Source of the DNA: a virus
Virus record (IMG/VR): IMGVR_UViG_3300031141_000038
Span: 1-25,075 of that record
Reading direction: 5' to 3' (one strand)
Length of the DNA stretch: 25,075 bases
Notes under the pieces: model-generated
Told to the model about the DNA's origin: nothing
Database searches by the model: none
The model's input: only the letters and a program-made list of their open reading frames with translations
Shown: piece after piece, positions 13,136 through 19,392 of the stretch
Numbering within the stretch: the first letter of the stretch is position 1
How the letters are laid out: each line of letters starts with the position of its first letter
Position numbers and translations under genes: made by a program

Positions 13136-13812
13136 TTTGCGTATGTTAAAATGTTACCTTGGCCAGTATTCTTGCCAAATCTTCCGTCTTTTACGCATGA
13201 ACCGTTACTATAAAGTGTGTCGATTCCTGCAATCGTTTTTGTTCCAGCATTGATTATGCCTTCGCAATTGTGAATGTGTCCAAATAATACTAGTTTTGGA
13301 CGAACAGTCAATAATCGTTTTGCTAAAGCCGAACATCCACAGTATTCTAATGCTCCGAATCTATCAGTTGATAGGTCCAATATGCCCTTAGGTGGTCCGT
13401 GCACAATAACAATGTTCGTGTTATCTGGAATTTCAGCCCAAAGTCGACTTAATTTTGATCGATTTTTCATGAACGACCAGTCTCCGAATGTTGGAGAGAA
13501 CGGTGATCCCCATATGTTAATACCATCGATCGTTACTGATTCATTTTCCAAATAGACGATACCATTTGCCTTGAATAGGTCCCTATCGACAAGTCCATAT
13601 TCGATACTTGAGTCGTGATTTCCAGCAACGAATATCTTGTGCTTGATTTGTAGACTACTAAACCATGTTATAAACGAACGAACCTCAGGCTCATTTGCAT
13701 ATTGATTTCTAGGGTTCGAACAGTCTCCTGAAAAGATCACCATGTCAATATCTGATGGTATATTCAAGTGACCATGATACGTGTGAGTATCGCTTATGTG
13801 CCAAATTCTCAT
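13132..13812 (-). CDS. Calcineurin-like metallophosphoesterase
   Basis: A 226-residue metallophosphoesterase with all core motifs: DTH (8-10), GDCSN (29-33), GNHD (64-67), HGPP (138-141) and GHIH (178-181). The pattern IWHISDTHTYHG followed by DIDMVIFSGDCSN resembles the MPPED/239AB-type branch (small phosphodiesterases) more than DNA-repair nucleases. It would use two metal ions to cleave a phosphodiester or phosphomonoester; the substrate is unknown. The start codon overlaps the upstream stop (TAATG), and its own TGA overlaps the next start, so it is translated with the membrane protein and the SPFH lipoprotein. Confidence 0.9.
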   Translation of the reverse strand: MRIWHISDTHTYHGHLNIPSDIDMVIFSGDCSNPRNQYANEPEVRSFITWFSSLQIKHKIFVAGNHDSSIEYGLVDRDLFKANGIVYLENESVTIDGINIWGSPFSPTFGDWSFMKNRSKLSRLWAEIPDNTNIVIVHGPPKGILDLSTDRFGALEYCGCSALAKRLLTVRPKLVLFGHIHNCEGIINAGTKTIAGIDTLYSNGSCVKDGRFGKNTGQGNILTYAK

Positions 13813-14081
13813 TAGTCTTGTCTTTCTAGGGTGTATATTGAATTGAGTGTGTCGATCGTTAGTGATCCATCAACGCCAAACTGAACTGTGTTTATGACGG
13901 TGGTCTGCCAAACATATTCGTTTGTAAATGGACCGAGTATTAGACTTCTACCAATTTTTATGCCGTCGATACCGATGATAAGTTCATCGAATGTGTCGTC
14001 GTCTTTCCATGATATAAATCCAATTTGATCAGATAGTTTGGTTAAACCGTCTCGTGATCTAGTTAATTTCCATTCTGTCAT
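13812..14081 (-). CDS. Hypothetical protein (89 residues)
   Basis: An 89-residue beta-rich protein of unknown function: MTEWKLTRSRDGLTKLSDQI, then GFISWKDDDTFDELIIGIDG and a strand series ending in SIYTLERQD. It has one-base TAATG coupling to the phosphoesterase. Repeated strand-turn-strand spacing suggests a small beta-sheet fold. It sits in an operon that begins at 14677. No motif is recognised. Confidence 0.68.
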   Translation of the reverse strand: MTEWKLTRSRDGLTKLSDQIGFISWKDDDTFDELIIGIDGIKIGRSLILGPFTNEYVWQTTVINTVQFGVDGSLTIDTLNSIYTLERQD

Positions 14082-14082
14082 G

Positions 14083-14301
14083 TTAGTATGCTTTTATGAA
14101 TGTTCCTTCTTTACTCGATAAAATTGATAGGCTGAATTCCTTATCGAGGTGCTTAGTAATACTTGATATGTCCATAGATCGCAATGCCATCATAAACATA
14201 TTATAGTTACTGTCTCCGCCGTTTTTGACAAAATACGAAAAAAGCAATTGCACATTCAAATTACTTGAATTGCGCATTGCAATGTATTCTTCCCTAGACA
14301 T
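14083..14301 (-). CDS. Hypothetical protein (72 residues)
   Basis: A 72-residue helical protein (MSREEYIAMRNSSNLNVQLL ... MFMMALRSMDISSITKHL). The start at 14301 is preferred to the longer frame from 14331, because the longer form only translates the end of the upstream gene out of frame. The chosen ATG overlaps the upstream TAG by eight bases. The function is unknown. Confidence 0.65.
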   Translation of the reverse strand: MSREEYIAMRNSSNLNVQLLFSYFVKNGGDSNYNMFMMALRSMDISSITKHLDKEFSLSILSSKEGTFIKAY

Positions 14302-14677
14302 AGCTAATATTACCGTGACCAACCATTCCAACTTCCAATGTCGGAACTAATCCATCGCTATGTAAATCTCCGTATGATTCGTTCATGAACCAGTTTTCAG
14401 AATCAGAAACTGTTCTACTGAATTCCTTGAAGATATCGTCTAATGTGAAACCTTCTCCGAATCTGTAGCACATTGTAGCAACCACATTTCTAAATGCTGT
14501 TTCCGAACTTGGATTGCTTTCATCATCGGCTAACTTGCGAAGTTTACCACCCAATTCCATAATAATTGTCTTCATGTTATCAGCAACTGTATCGTTGTGG
14601 CTGTACATTTCGCTTGAATGTGGCTTTGTAATTTCGATTCCGTAAATGAATTGATTTGGTTTTTTAGTTCTGCTCAT
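14294..14677 (-). CDS. Hypothetical protein (127 residues)
   Basis: A 127-residue protein of unknown function and mixed composition. It includes a helical ADNMKTIIMELGGKLRKLAD, a conserved-looking VVATMCYRFGEGFTLDDIFK and a Gly/Val-rich end (TLEVGMVGHGNISYV). It is the first gene after a CCGG-class promoter with an ACCTAC leader motif, and heads the operon ending with the SPFH lipoprotein. No SD. Confidence 0.72.
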   Translation of the reverse strand: MSRTKKPNQFIYGIEITKPHSSEMYSHNDTVADNMKTIIMELGGKLRKLADDESNPSSETAFRNVVATMCYRFGEGFTLDDIFKEFSRTVSDSENWFMNESYGDLHSDGLVPTLEVGMVGHGNISYV

Positions 14678-14682
14678 AATAA

Positions 14683-14789
14683 GTAGGTTTAGTTAGTGTT
14701 AATTTGTTATTTATAGTATAAATATAAGCAATATTTTCCCAACCGGAAAACGTTTTTACATTTATTTTCAAAAGTTATTAACAATCTAA
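14683..14789 (-). promoter_or_regulatory. CCGG-class promoter cassette for 14294-14677
   Basis: GTTAATAAC box, TTTTGAAAATAAATG, TTTTCCGGTTGGGAAAA, and the core TTGCTTATATTTATACTATA (14719-14729). The 69 bases from 14683 to 14751 are identical to 15403-15471. Confidence 0.75.
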
Positions 14790-14791
14790 TT

Positions 14792-14872
14792 CTACAGGCC
14801 TAATATATATGCAGTCAACATTATTGCTACGTATAAAAAACCGCTAACGTCTATTTTTGTGTGTTGTTTCAT
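14792..14872 (-). CDS. 26-residue single-span membrane peptide
   Basis: A very short frame (MKQHTKIDVSGFLYVAIMLT, ending AYILGL) with a membrane span at about 9-25 and a basic N-terminus. It lies just upstream of the CCGG cassette of 14294. An AT-rich late-type core (CATATTTATATTCAT) directly precedes the ATG. There is no SD, so support is moderate; the small size leaves room for chance. Confidence 0.5.
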   Translation of the reverse strand: MKQHTKIDVSGFLYVAIMLTAYILGL

Positions 14873-14948
14873 ATGAATATAAATATGATTGGCTAGCCGA
14901 AGTGTATTAATTCAATGTTACTAGATTGTTAACATTATGATACATTAT

Positions 14949-15188
14949 CTAGGCCTTTGTTTTTCCGAAAACTGCGTAGTATTTGCCATCCCAAAATTTG
15001 GATAGTCTGTCTTTTCCAGTTAGGAAATATGGATTGGCAGATGAACTAAATGCTGAGCTGTAATATCCTCTGTTTTTGCGATAGTCGTATGTAATACCAT
15101 TCAACTTACAAACGAAGGTTATAATCTCAGTGTATGTTGCTCCACGTTTTGTTGCAACGTATTCTAATACTTGTGATTTGATTGTCAT
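14949..15188 (-). CDS. Small winged-helix-like protein
   Basis: A 79-residue protein. The N-terminus is helical (MTIKSQVLEYVATKRGATYT), then a helix-turn-helix-like EIITFVCKLNG, then NRGYYSSAFSSS and a C-terminal LSKFWDGKYYAVFGKTK. This spacing resembles small phage proteins with a winged-helix fold that end in L-x-K-x-G-Y. A DNA-binding role is a weak inference. It follows the membrane protein 15200-15397 with an 11-base gap and probably shares its transcript. Confidence 0.68.
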   Translation of the reverse strand: MTIKSQVLEYVATKRGATYTEIITFVCKLNGITYDYRKNRGYYSSAFSSSANPYFLTGKDRLSKFWDGKYYAVFGKTKA

Positions 15189-15199
15189 AATTGGATTGT

Positions 15200-15397
15200 T
15201 TACTTTATGAAATTACTATATACAAAACTTGCTACAGCTGCAATTGCTACAACAGATACGACCAATAGAATTGGAATCCAGATTGGCGATAGAACCCATG
15301 TCCATGACCATGAAATTAGGTTTGTTAACTTCAAGATAACGAATACAATCAAAACGATTGATGATGAGTTGATTCCTGATTTTGCTTGATTTTGCAT
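15200..15397 (-). CDS. Transmembrane Fragile-X-F-like small membrane protein
   Basis: A 65-residue membrane protein with spans at about 13-28 and 40-60. Between them the WSWTWVLSPIWI motif (30-41), preceded by ILKLTNLIS, matches the phage small-membrane-protein family named after the Tmemb_185A / transmembrane Fragile-X-F domain (K-L-x-G-x-I-x-W-S-W-W-W-V-x-S-P-L-W). The function is unknown; such proteins are frequent in phages and may act in the host membrane. It is the first gene of a CCGG-class promoter cassette identical over 69 bases to the one before 14294. Confidence 0.82.
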   Translation of the reverse strand: MQNQAKSGINSSSIVLIVFVILKLTNLISWSWTWVLSPIWIPILLVVSVVAIAAVASFVYSNFIK

Positions 15398-15402
15398 GTT
15401 GC

Positions 15403-15497
15403 GTAGGTTTAGTTAGTGTTAATTTGTTATTTATAGTATAAATATAAGCAATATTTTCCCAACCGGAAAACAATTGATCATTTATTTTTAAAAGTTA
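15403..15497 (-). promoter_or_regulatory. CCGG-class promoter cassette for 15200-15397
   Basis: Copy of the cassette at 14683-14751 (69 identical bases, core 15439-15449). The upstream GTTAATAAC box overlaps the stop codon of the 45-residue gene at 15498. Confidence 0.75.
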
Positions 15498-15635
15498 TTA
15501 ACAATTTAAAGTATGATAATTACTGATTGGGCTGCTGCCGTACAATCTAATAAAGTCCGATTTAAGAATAGTTTCTACTTCTGAGTCTGGCCATACCATT
15601 GAAACCATATTGCTGTACACGTCTAATACTGTCAT
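15498..15635 (-). CDS. Small hypothetical protein (45 residues)
   Basis: A 45-residue frame (MTVLDVYSNMVSMVWPDSEV ... YGSSPISNYHTLNC). It lies between two clear genes and ends in the promoter's GTTAATAAC box. Amino-acid use is protein-like, but no SD and no family are recognised. It has a 14-base gap from the upstream gene. Confidence 0.5.
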   Translation of the reverse strand: MTVLDVYSNMVSMVWPDSEVETILKSDFIRLYGSSPISNYHTLNC

Positions 15636-15649
15636 ATTTTGTTGATTGG

Positions 15650-15928
15650 TTATATTGATTTTATTGTACTAAGAATTTGTCGTAAATCGGAGTTTATCGC
15701 CTTAAGGTCTGCATAAATGCGCCCACATTCAAAACTTAATTGACTAAGCTCTAAATCCTGCTTACCAACCCTGCCGGCATGTGTTTGAATTGCGTCAAAC
15801 CGATCGGCTATTTGTTCTAAATCAGTCGATTCATATTCAAATTGATCAACTTCTGGCGGTGTAGATCCAGTTTGACCACTTGGTTCAGATGACGTTCGAG
15901 TCATTGTACTAATCCATCGTTTTTTCAT
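15650..15928 (-). CDS. Hypothetical helical protein (92 residues)
   Basis: A 92-residue protein. A low-complexity Ser/Thr/Pro N-terminus (TRTSSEPSGQTGSTPPEV) is followed by a long helix (DLEQIADRFDAIQTHAG) and a second helical segment ending in LRQILSTIKSI. A coiled coil or bundle is likely. The start is tentative; a Met at residue 9 is an alternative. It follows the 47-residue gene by one base. The function is unknown. Confidence 0.65.
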   Translation of the reverse strand: MKKRWISTMTRTSSEPSGQTGSTPPEVDQFEYESTDLEQIADRFDAIQTHAGRVGKQDLELSQLSFECGRIYADLKAINSDLRQILSTIKSI

Positions 15929-15929
15929 A

Positions 15930-16073
15930 TTAATCTTTTTTTGTTATGAAGTTACTAGATAATTTGCGTAGCGCCGAAGATAAATGTTCGTTCAAATTTG
16001 AACCAGTTCTAGCCATTTCTTCACAGATCAATTCTCGAATTTCGTATAATTCTGCGTTAGATAGATCTTCCAT
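15930..16073 (-). CDS. 47-residue helical protein
   Basis: The frame is open further upstream, but that part overlaps the 16075-16353 gene, so the start at 16073 (MEDLSNAELYEIRELICEEM) is chosen. It is one base after the upstream stop. The product is a small helical protein (LNEHLSSALRKLSSNF) of unknown function. Confidence 0.7.
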   Translation of the reverse strand: MEDLSNAELYEIRELICEEMARTGSNLNEHLSSALRKLSSNFITKKD

Positions 16074-16074
16074 A

Positions 16075-16353
16075 TTATTTATCTGCTTTAAATCCAGAGA
16101 TTGGCTTTCTTTCAATATCCAAATCAGATATTGTATGTTCGATTGCGTCCATTCTGTCAAGAATAATTGCTAGTGCTTCGTTTGTACTTTCAACGATCGT
16201 CTTATCAGCAGCCTCGAGAGATTTGATCTTTGGATTGCTCTTAACGTTTAGCTTGTTCCAAACCATGAAACCAAATATTGTTGGAGCTAATACTAATCCA
16301 ATACCAGATGCTTTACCTAGCATGTCTAAAAATAATGTTAATTCTGTTTCCAT
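16075..16353 (-). CDS. Single-span membrane protein with helical tail
   Basis: A 92-residue protein. The membrane span is at about 15-32 (ASGIGLVLAPTIFGFMVW), followed by a basic linker and an amphipathic helix (ALAIILDRMDAIEHTISDLD) that could form a coiled coil. It resembles small phage membrane proteins but I cannot name a function. It is the first gene of the GTCAA-class cassette at 16384-16437. Confidence 0.72.
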   Translation of the reverse strand: METELTLFLDMLGKASGIGLVLAPTIFGFMVWNKLNVKSNPKIKSLEAADKTIVESTNEALAIILDRMDAIEHTISDLDIERKPISGFKADK

Positions 16354-16383
16354 AATGTTGTTTGATATGTTAATTAATAAATG

Positions 16384-16437
16384 TAAATATAAGCATTAAG
16401 TTTGACACGGGAAAATTATAGTGAACTTATTTTCAAA
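16384..16437 (-). promoter_or_regulatory. GTCAA-class promoter for 16075-16353
   Basis: TTTGAAAATAAGTTCAC, CGTGTCAAACTTAATGCT and the core TTATATTTAC (16384-16394). No GTTAATAAC box. Confidence 0.68.
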
Positions 16438-16648
16438 TTAGTTTCATATCAACCAACTTGTTTACGACAACTGCTACGTCCCTATGCGTTGCAATAACCG
16501 ATCCATCTATTTCTAGTACCCATTTTCTACTGACTCTACTTAGCCAGATGTTGATGTCTCGATCGTCATGATCAACTGATACAAATGTGTCGTTCACTGC
16601 GTTTGCAGATATAATGTCTTCGACTAATCGAGTTGCTGCATTTTCCAT
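16433..16648 (-). CDS. Small hypothetical protein (71 residues)
   Basis: A 71-residue mixed protein (MENAATRLVEDIISANAVND ...) with strands (DINIWLSRVSRKWVLEIDGS) and a C-terminal helix (DVAVVVNKLVDMKLI). It comes after the 68-residue protein in the operon driven by the promoter at 17204. The function is unknown. Confidence 0.65.
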   Translation of the reverse strand: MENAATRLVEDIISANAVNDTFVSVDHDDRDINIWLSRVSRKWVLEIDGSVIATHRDVAVVVNKLVDMKLI

Positions 16649-16653
16649 AATAG

Positions 16654-16860
16654 TTATTTTATAAATTCAAGTGTTGATGGTAGATCTACGAGTTCAAAAT
16701 CTCGTCCGTTCCATCTAGCCGAGTGGCCGTTGTTCAATTCAACGAGTGGAAAATTTCCATCGTGAACCAGTACTACTTCAACATTGACGTAGTTTCTTGC
16801 GGTTGAGGAGCATGGCACGATATATTGTGCTGAATCTCCAATTTGGATATCATTTTTCAT
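16654..16860 (-). CDS. Small beta-rich hypothetical protein (68 residues)
   Basis: The start at 16860 (MKNDIQIGDSAQYIVPCSST) is preferred over 16914, as the extra residues overlap the upstream helix-turn-helix gene. The protein has short strands (NVEVVLVHDG, HSARWNGRDFELVDLP) resembling an SH3-like or OB-like barrel. The spacing GD-x-A-x-Y-I-V-P fits such a fold, but there is no recognised function. Confidence 0.65.
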   Translation of the reverse strand: MKNDIQIGDSAQYIVPCSSTARNYVNVEVVLVHDGNFPLVELNNGHSARWNGRDFELVDLPSTLEFIK

Positions 16861-16867
16861 ATTGATT

Positions 16868-17167
16868 TTATATGTGTTGTTTCCATTCTGGGTGAAGGTT
16901 ATGGTGAGCATCATCTAAATATACGATGGTTTTGAAATCGCAGTATGGATCATCGATACCCAATTCCCTTGCTGTTAATTGGAATATGATACCTTTCTTA
17001 GTTAAGCTACCAAGAACTCCTCTAATAGATTTAGCTGGAATTCCAGTTTGTCTAACTAGATCTGCATCTGAAACATCGCTGAATCCAGGCTCAGCGTATA
17101 ATCCTTGTATTAGTTCAGTTAGTACCTGTGTTTCTAATGTTGTGATGTTGAGATTGTGATTTTCCAT
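16868..17167 (-). CDS. Winged helix-turn-helix protein
   Basis: A 99-residue protein. A TTLETQVLTELIQGLY helix is followed by DADLVRQTGIPAKSIRGVLG (helix-turn-helix) and SLTKKGIIFQL (wing), the layout of a small MarR/ArsR-like wHTH. It probably binds DNA and may regulate phage or host promoters. It is the first gene of a GTCAA-class promoter cassette and is followed by two small genes. Confidence 0.78.
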   Translation of the reverse strand: MENHNLNITTLETQVLTELIQGLYAEPGFSDVSDADLVRQTGIPAKSIRGVLGSLTKKGIIFQLTARELGIDDPYCDFKTIVYLDDAHHNLHPEWKQHI

Positions 17168-17203
17168 GTGGTAGGTATTTAGTTATTGTTAATTTGTTAT
17201 AGT

Positions 17204-17265
17204 TAAATATAAGCATTAAGTTTGACATAAAAAAACTTTATGTTAACTATTTTCAAATTAATTTA
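17204..17265 (-). promoter_or_regulatory. GTCAA-class promoter for 16868-17167
   Basis: TTGAAAATAGTTAACATAAA, TATGTCAAACTTAATGCT and the core TTATATTTAACTATAAC (17204-17214). It almost repeats the promoter at 17995 from TTGAAAATA through the core. Confidence 0.7.
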
Positions 17266-17400
17266 AGTGATCCCAGTAGGAATCGAGCCAGTATTCTTCA
17301 GTTACCTAATATTCAAACTTGGTTTTGATGGACTATTCTCTTCCCGCTAATAGCTTCCAATTTCCAGTATCACCACGGGGAGGTGTTTGATTGATACCAT
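17266..17400 (-). ncRNA. Degenerate tRNA-like sequence, no coding frame
   Basis: A 135-base stretch between a promoter and the next gene with no credible frame. On the minus strand it starts near GTGATACTGGAAATTGGAAG (D-arm-like) and ends ACTGGCTCGATTCC...GGGATCAC (T-arm-like), and the ends GTGAT/ATCAC pair. The T-stem is broken and no clear anticodon arm appears. It may be a decayed tRNA or another RNA. Confidence 0.35.
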
Positions 17401-17408
17401 TTTTAATA

Positions 17409-17516
17409 TTATTCTACTAGTTCGTATACGTCGTATGGTTCGTTAACTCCATTTGTGAATCTGTTAACTGTAATCACCTTGTACTTGTCGCCGTTTATGT
17501 AAATGAAATCGTTCAT
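17409..17516 (-). CDS. Very small hypothetical protein (35 residues)
   Basis: A 35-residue frame (MNDFIYINGDKYKVITVNRF ... YDVYELVE) with a strand-turn-strand look. A promoter-like core (17543-17553) lies 27 bases upstream and no overlapping frame competes. The function is unknown. Confidence 0.6.
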   Translation of the reverse strand: MNDFIYINGDKYKVITVNRFTNGVNEPYDVYELVE

Positions 17517-17542
17517 AATGTGTAAGTTTTAATTTGTATAAG

Positions 17543-17553
17543 TAAATATAATC
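17543..17553 (-). promoter_or_regulatory. Weak promoter core for 17409-17516
   Basis: GATTATATTTACTTATAC on the minus strand, with the GC of the core changed to GA. Upstream elements are absent because the site lies against the end of 17573-17968. Confidence 0.4.
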
Positions 17554-17572
17554 ATTTAGTCTCGAGCTACAA

Positions 17573-17968
17573 TTATGACGCTGGTCCGATTATTGATTCC
17601 ATTTGCTCTGCCATTCGATTGATAACTGTTTGGCGTTTAACTTCAAGATTTATAAGGCGTTCCAGCTTTGATGAATAAAAAGCAAGGTGCTTTGTGTTTA
17701 GCTGTTCGACAGCCTGATTAACTTTGTGCTGATAAAAACCAATCTTGCCCTGGTAGTGTGCTGTCTCCGTCTCTTCAACTTCGTACGTTATATACCTAGT
17801 TTCGTCTGTGTCAATCTGAACGATTCGTTTAACGTGTTGGTCCAATGAAATATCGTGACCTAATGACTGAACTGGTACATGAGCACCTTCAGCGAGTAAT
17901 CCATACTGATTAGCATCGATGATAAATGTTTGGTCGAATTTTGTTGTGATCTGGTAGGTAGTAGTCAT
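17573..17968 (-). CDS. Hypothetical protein (131 residues)
   Basis: A 131-residue protein with a beta-rich first half (TTTYQITTKFDQTFIIDANQ, ETRYITYEVEET) and a long C-terminal helix (VEQLNTKHLAFYSSKLERLI) likely to form a coiled coil. The start at 17968 replaces the longer frame, whose start (MSNLMLIFNYNKLN) is translation of the promoter core. It follows a GTCAA-class promoter. The function is unknown. Confidence 0.7.
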   Translation of the reverse strand: MTTTYQITTKFDQTFIIDANQYGLLAEGAHVPVQSLGHDISLDQHVKRIVQIDTDETRYITYEVEETETAHYQGKIGFYQHKVNQAVEQLNTKHLAFYSSKLERLINLEVKRQTVINRMAEQMESIIGPAS

Positions 17969-17994
17969 AGTTGATTTGTTTAATTTGTTATAGT

Positions 17995-18046
17995 TAAATA
18001 TAAGCATTAAGTTTGACATAAAAAAACTTTTATGTACTTATTTTCA
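17995..18046 (-). promoter_or_regulatory. GTCAA-class promoter for 17573-17968
   Basis: TTGAAAATAAGTACATAAAA, TATGTCAAACTTAATGCT and the core TTATATTTAACTATAAC (17995-18005). Confidence 0.7.
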
Positions 18047-18047
18047 A

Positions 18048-18329
18048 TTAAAATATCAACATACTAACTGGAACATTGTAACTGTTACCAGCATCATCTA
18101 CAGCGACTATCTTAGTGCTATTGATCTTCGTAATAACAAAGTCGGTATTTCTACATTTTTTGTGATCGATTCCAACTTTCATTCCAACTCTTAGTAGTGC
18201 TTTAGTTGAACGATCAGATGTTGATTTCTTCGCTTTAATTGAGCCGATAACCAAGATGTTTAGGCTACGTAATTGCTCGATTGGAAGATCTGCGGTTGAA
18301 ATTGCTTTAACGATTTGTGCGTAAGTCAT
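18048..18329 (-). CDS. Hypothetical protein with C-terminal barrel
   Basis: A 93-residue protein: an N-terminal helix (MTYAQIVKAISTADLPIEQL), a basic loop (KAKKSTSDRSTKALLRVG), and a barrel-like end with IDHKKCRNTDFVITKINSTK and YNVPVSMLIF. The G-x-x-V-x-I-D-H, K-I-N-x-T-K and YNVP features are shared with small phage proteins I have seen in cyanophage-like genomes. The start at 18329 avoids translating the promoter core. It is the first gene of a CCGG-class cassette with ACCTAC before ATG. Confidence 0.72.
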   Translation of the reverse strand: MTYAQIVKAISTADLPIEQLRSLNILVIGSIKAKKSTSDRSTKALLRVGMKVGIDHKKCRNTDFVITKINSTKIVAVDDAGNSYNVPVSMLIF

Positions 18330-18349
18330 AGTAGGTTTGTTTAATTTGT

Positions 18350-18422
18350 TATAGTTAAATATAAGCATAATAATTTAACCGGAACAATCCTATGCAATTA
18401 TTTTCAATAAGTTATTAACAAT
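18350..18422 (-). promoter_or_regulatory. CCGG-class promoter cassette for 18048-18329
   Basis: AATTGTTAATAACTTATTG, TGAAAATAA, TTGTTCCGGTTAAAT and the core TGCTTATATTTAAC (18356-18366). It is nearly the same as the cassette before 10326-10496. Confidence 0.75.
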
Positions 18423-18433
18423 TTGGAATGTTG

Positions 18434-18526
18434 TAAGGGAGGCAGGACTCGAACCTGCGCGATAAGGATTTGTTAGCCTTATCTCTCTTATTTGCGTATA
18501 GCGTTTCCCAGTTTCGCCACTCCCTT
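18434..18526 (-). tRNA. Class II tRNA-like gene, Leu-like, possibly degenerate
   Basis: A 93-base RNA on the minus strand. The acceptor AAGGGAG/CTCCCTT (7 bp), a D-arm GCG-AAACTGGGAAA-CGC, a long arm GATAAGG-CTAACAAAT-CCTTATC, and a T-arm GCAGG-TTCGAGT-CCTGC fit tRNA-Leu/Ser class II layout. The anticodon arm is poor: the best fit is loop CGCAAAT (CAA, Leu) with only three pairs and no U33. It may be a decayed tRNA or one with an unusual anticodon arm. CCA is not encoded. Confidence 0.6.
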
Positions 18527-18540
18527 ATTTGCCACTAATA

Positions 18541-18963
18541 TTATTCTAATTCTACTAAGGCTTTAACTAACGCCTTCAATTTAGAAAAGTTGACTACCAC
18601 GAATCCAGTTGAATCTACAACATGGAACGGTTCAAGACCGCCAACATCAGTTGACGTTAGATCTAATCCATGTCGATCGAATGTATAGTATATAAATCCT
18701 GGTGCACCTGGTTCCGGTTCCTGATATATTTCGCTGAATCCAATACTGAGTAGGGATTTGGGCGTAATGTCCTGATTCTCGACTTGCTCCAAATGTGCAT
18801 CAATGGCTTCATCAAATAATTCTTGCGAGTATGTTAACGTAAACGCAGCGTCGCATGTTGCAGCTTGCCAATCAGATTCATCTTGTTCCAATTGAGTTGG
18901 TCTTGGACGCGTAAACGTTTTTGTTTGTCTAAGCTCGTCCATTGTTCGTTTTTTACTTAACAT
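18541..18963 (-). CDS. Hypothetical protein (140 residues)
   Basis: A 140-residue protein. The middle and end (SLLSIGFSEIYQEPEPGAPG, then YYTFDRHGLDL and GFVVVNFSKLKALVKALVEL) have the strand-helix pattern of small bacterial and phage proteins of unknown function that begin with a L-x-x-x-G-F strand. The N-terminus is polar with an acidic helix. It is in the operon after 18966-19205 with a two-base gap. There is no catalytic motif. Confidence 0.72.
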   Translation of the reverse strand: MLSKKRTMDELRQTKTFTRPRPTQLEQDESDWQAATCDAAFTLTYSQELFDEAIDAHLEQVENQDITPKSLLSIGFSEIYQEPEPGAPGFIYYTFDRHGLDLTSTDVGGLEPFHVVDSTGFVVVNFSKLKALVKALVELE

Positions 18964-18965
18964 AA

Positions 18966-19205
18966 TTAGTATCGTTTTGGTATAAGATTAACAATTGGAC
19001 CCTCGCTACCACTTGCCACATTCGCGGTCAATATGATACTGAGCAAGTAATCCTTTTCACTGATCGTCGCTTCGCTAACTATCAAGCTTAATAATTCGGC
19101 ATTGTTCGTACATGCTTCAACTTTTGCATTCCAACTTTCGTTCATATGAAACGGCATGCGATAAATCTCGCCTCGTAGATAACCTATTGTAAATTTGTTT
19201 TGCAT
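18966..19205 (-). CDS. Hypothetical protein (79 residues)
   Basis: A 79-residue protein (MQNKFTIGYLRGEIYRMPFH ...), helical, with a C-terminal hydrophobic piece (DYLLSIILTANVASGSEGPI). It is the first gene of a GTCAA-class cassette (core 19231-19241). No family is recognised. Confidence 0.65.
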   Translation of the reverse strand: MQNKFTIGYLRGEIYRMPFHMNESWNAKVEACTNNAELLSLIVSEATISEKDYLLSIILTANVASGSEGPIVNLIPKRY

Positions 19206-19230
19206 AATGTGTGTGTTTAATTATTATATG

Positions 19231-19276
19231 TAAATATAAGCAATAAAATTGACATGGTAAAACATTCGTCAACTTA
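19231..19276 (-). promoter_or_regulatory. GTCAA-class promoter for 18966-19205
   Basis: AAATAAGTTGACGAATG, CATGTCAATTTTATTGCT and the core TTATATTTAC (19231-19241). No GTTAATAAC box. Confidence 0.68.
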
Positions 19277-19392
19277 TTTCGCAATCGCCCACCGATAATA
19301 ACCTAAGCGGAGACCGCCATACCAGGACAGATTCCAGGCAGGTCTATCTTATAGGTATTACAATAACCCTCGATCGTTAGCGTCTCACGATG
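19277..19392 (-). ncRNA. Gene-free stretch with a stable hairpin
   Basis: 116 bases without a credible frame between the promoter and the stop of 19393-19698. A stem AGACC-GCC / GGC-A-GGTCT (19311-19318 with 19337-19345, one bulge) is the best structure. It is less AT-rich than the leaders around it. It may be a small RNA or a 3' end structure; no family is recognised. Confidence 0.35.

Noticed and set aside
15216-15473. An 85-codon frame over the Fragile-X-F-like gene
   Set aside because: It starts in the promoter and reads the membrane gene out of frame; the WSWTWVLSP frame is clearly the real one.
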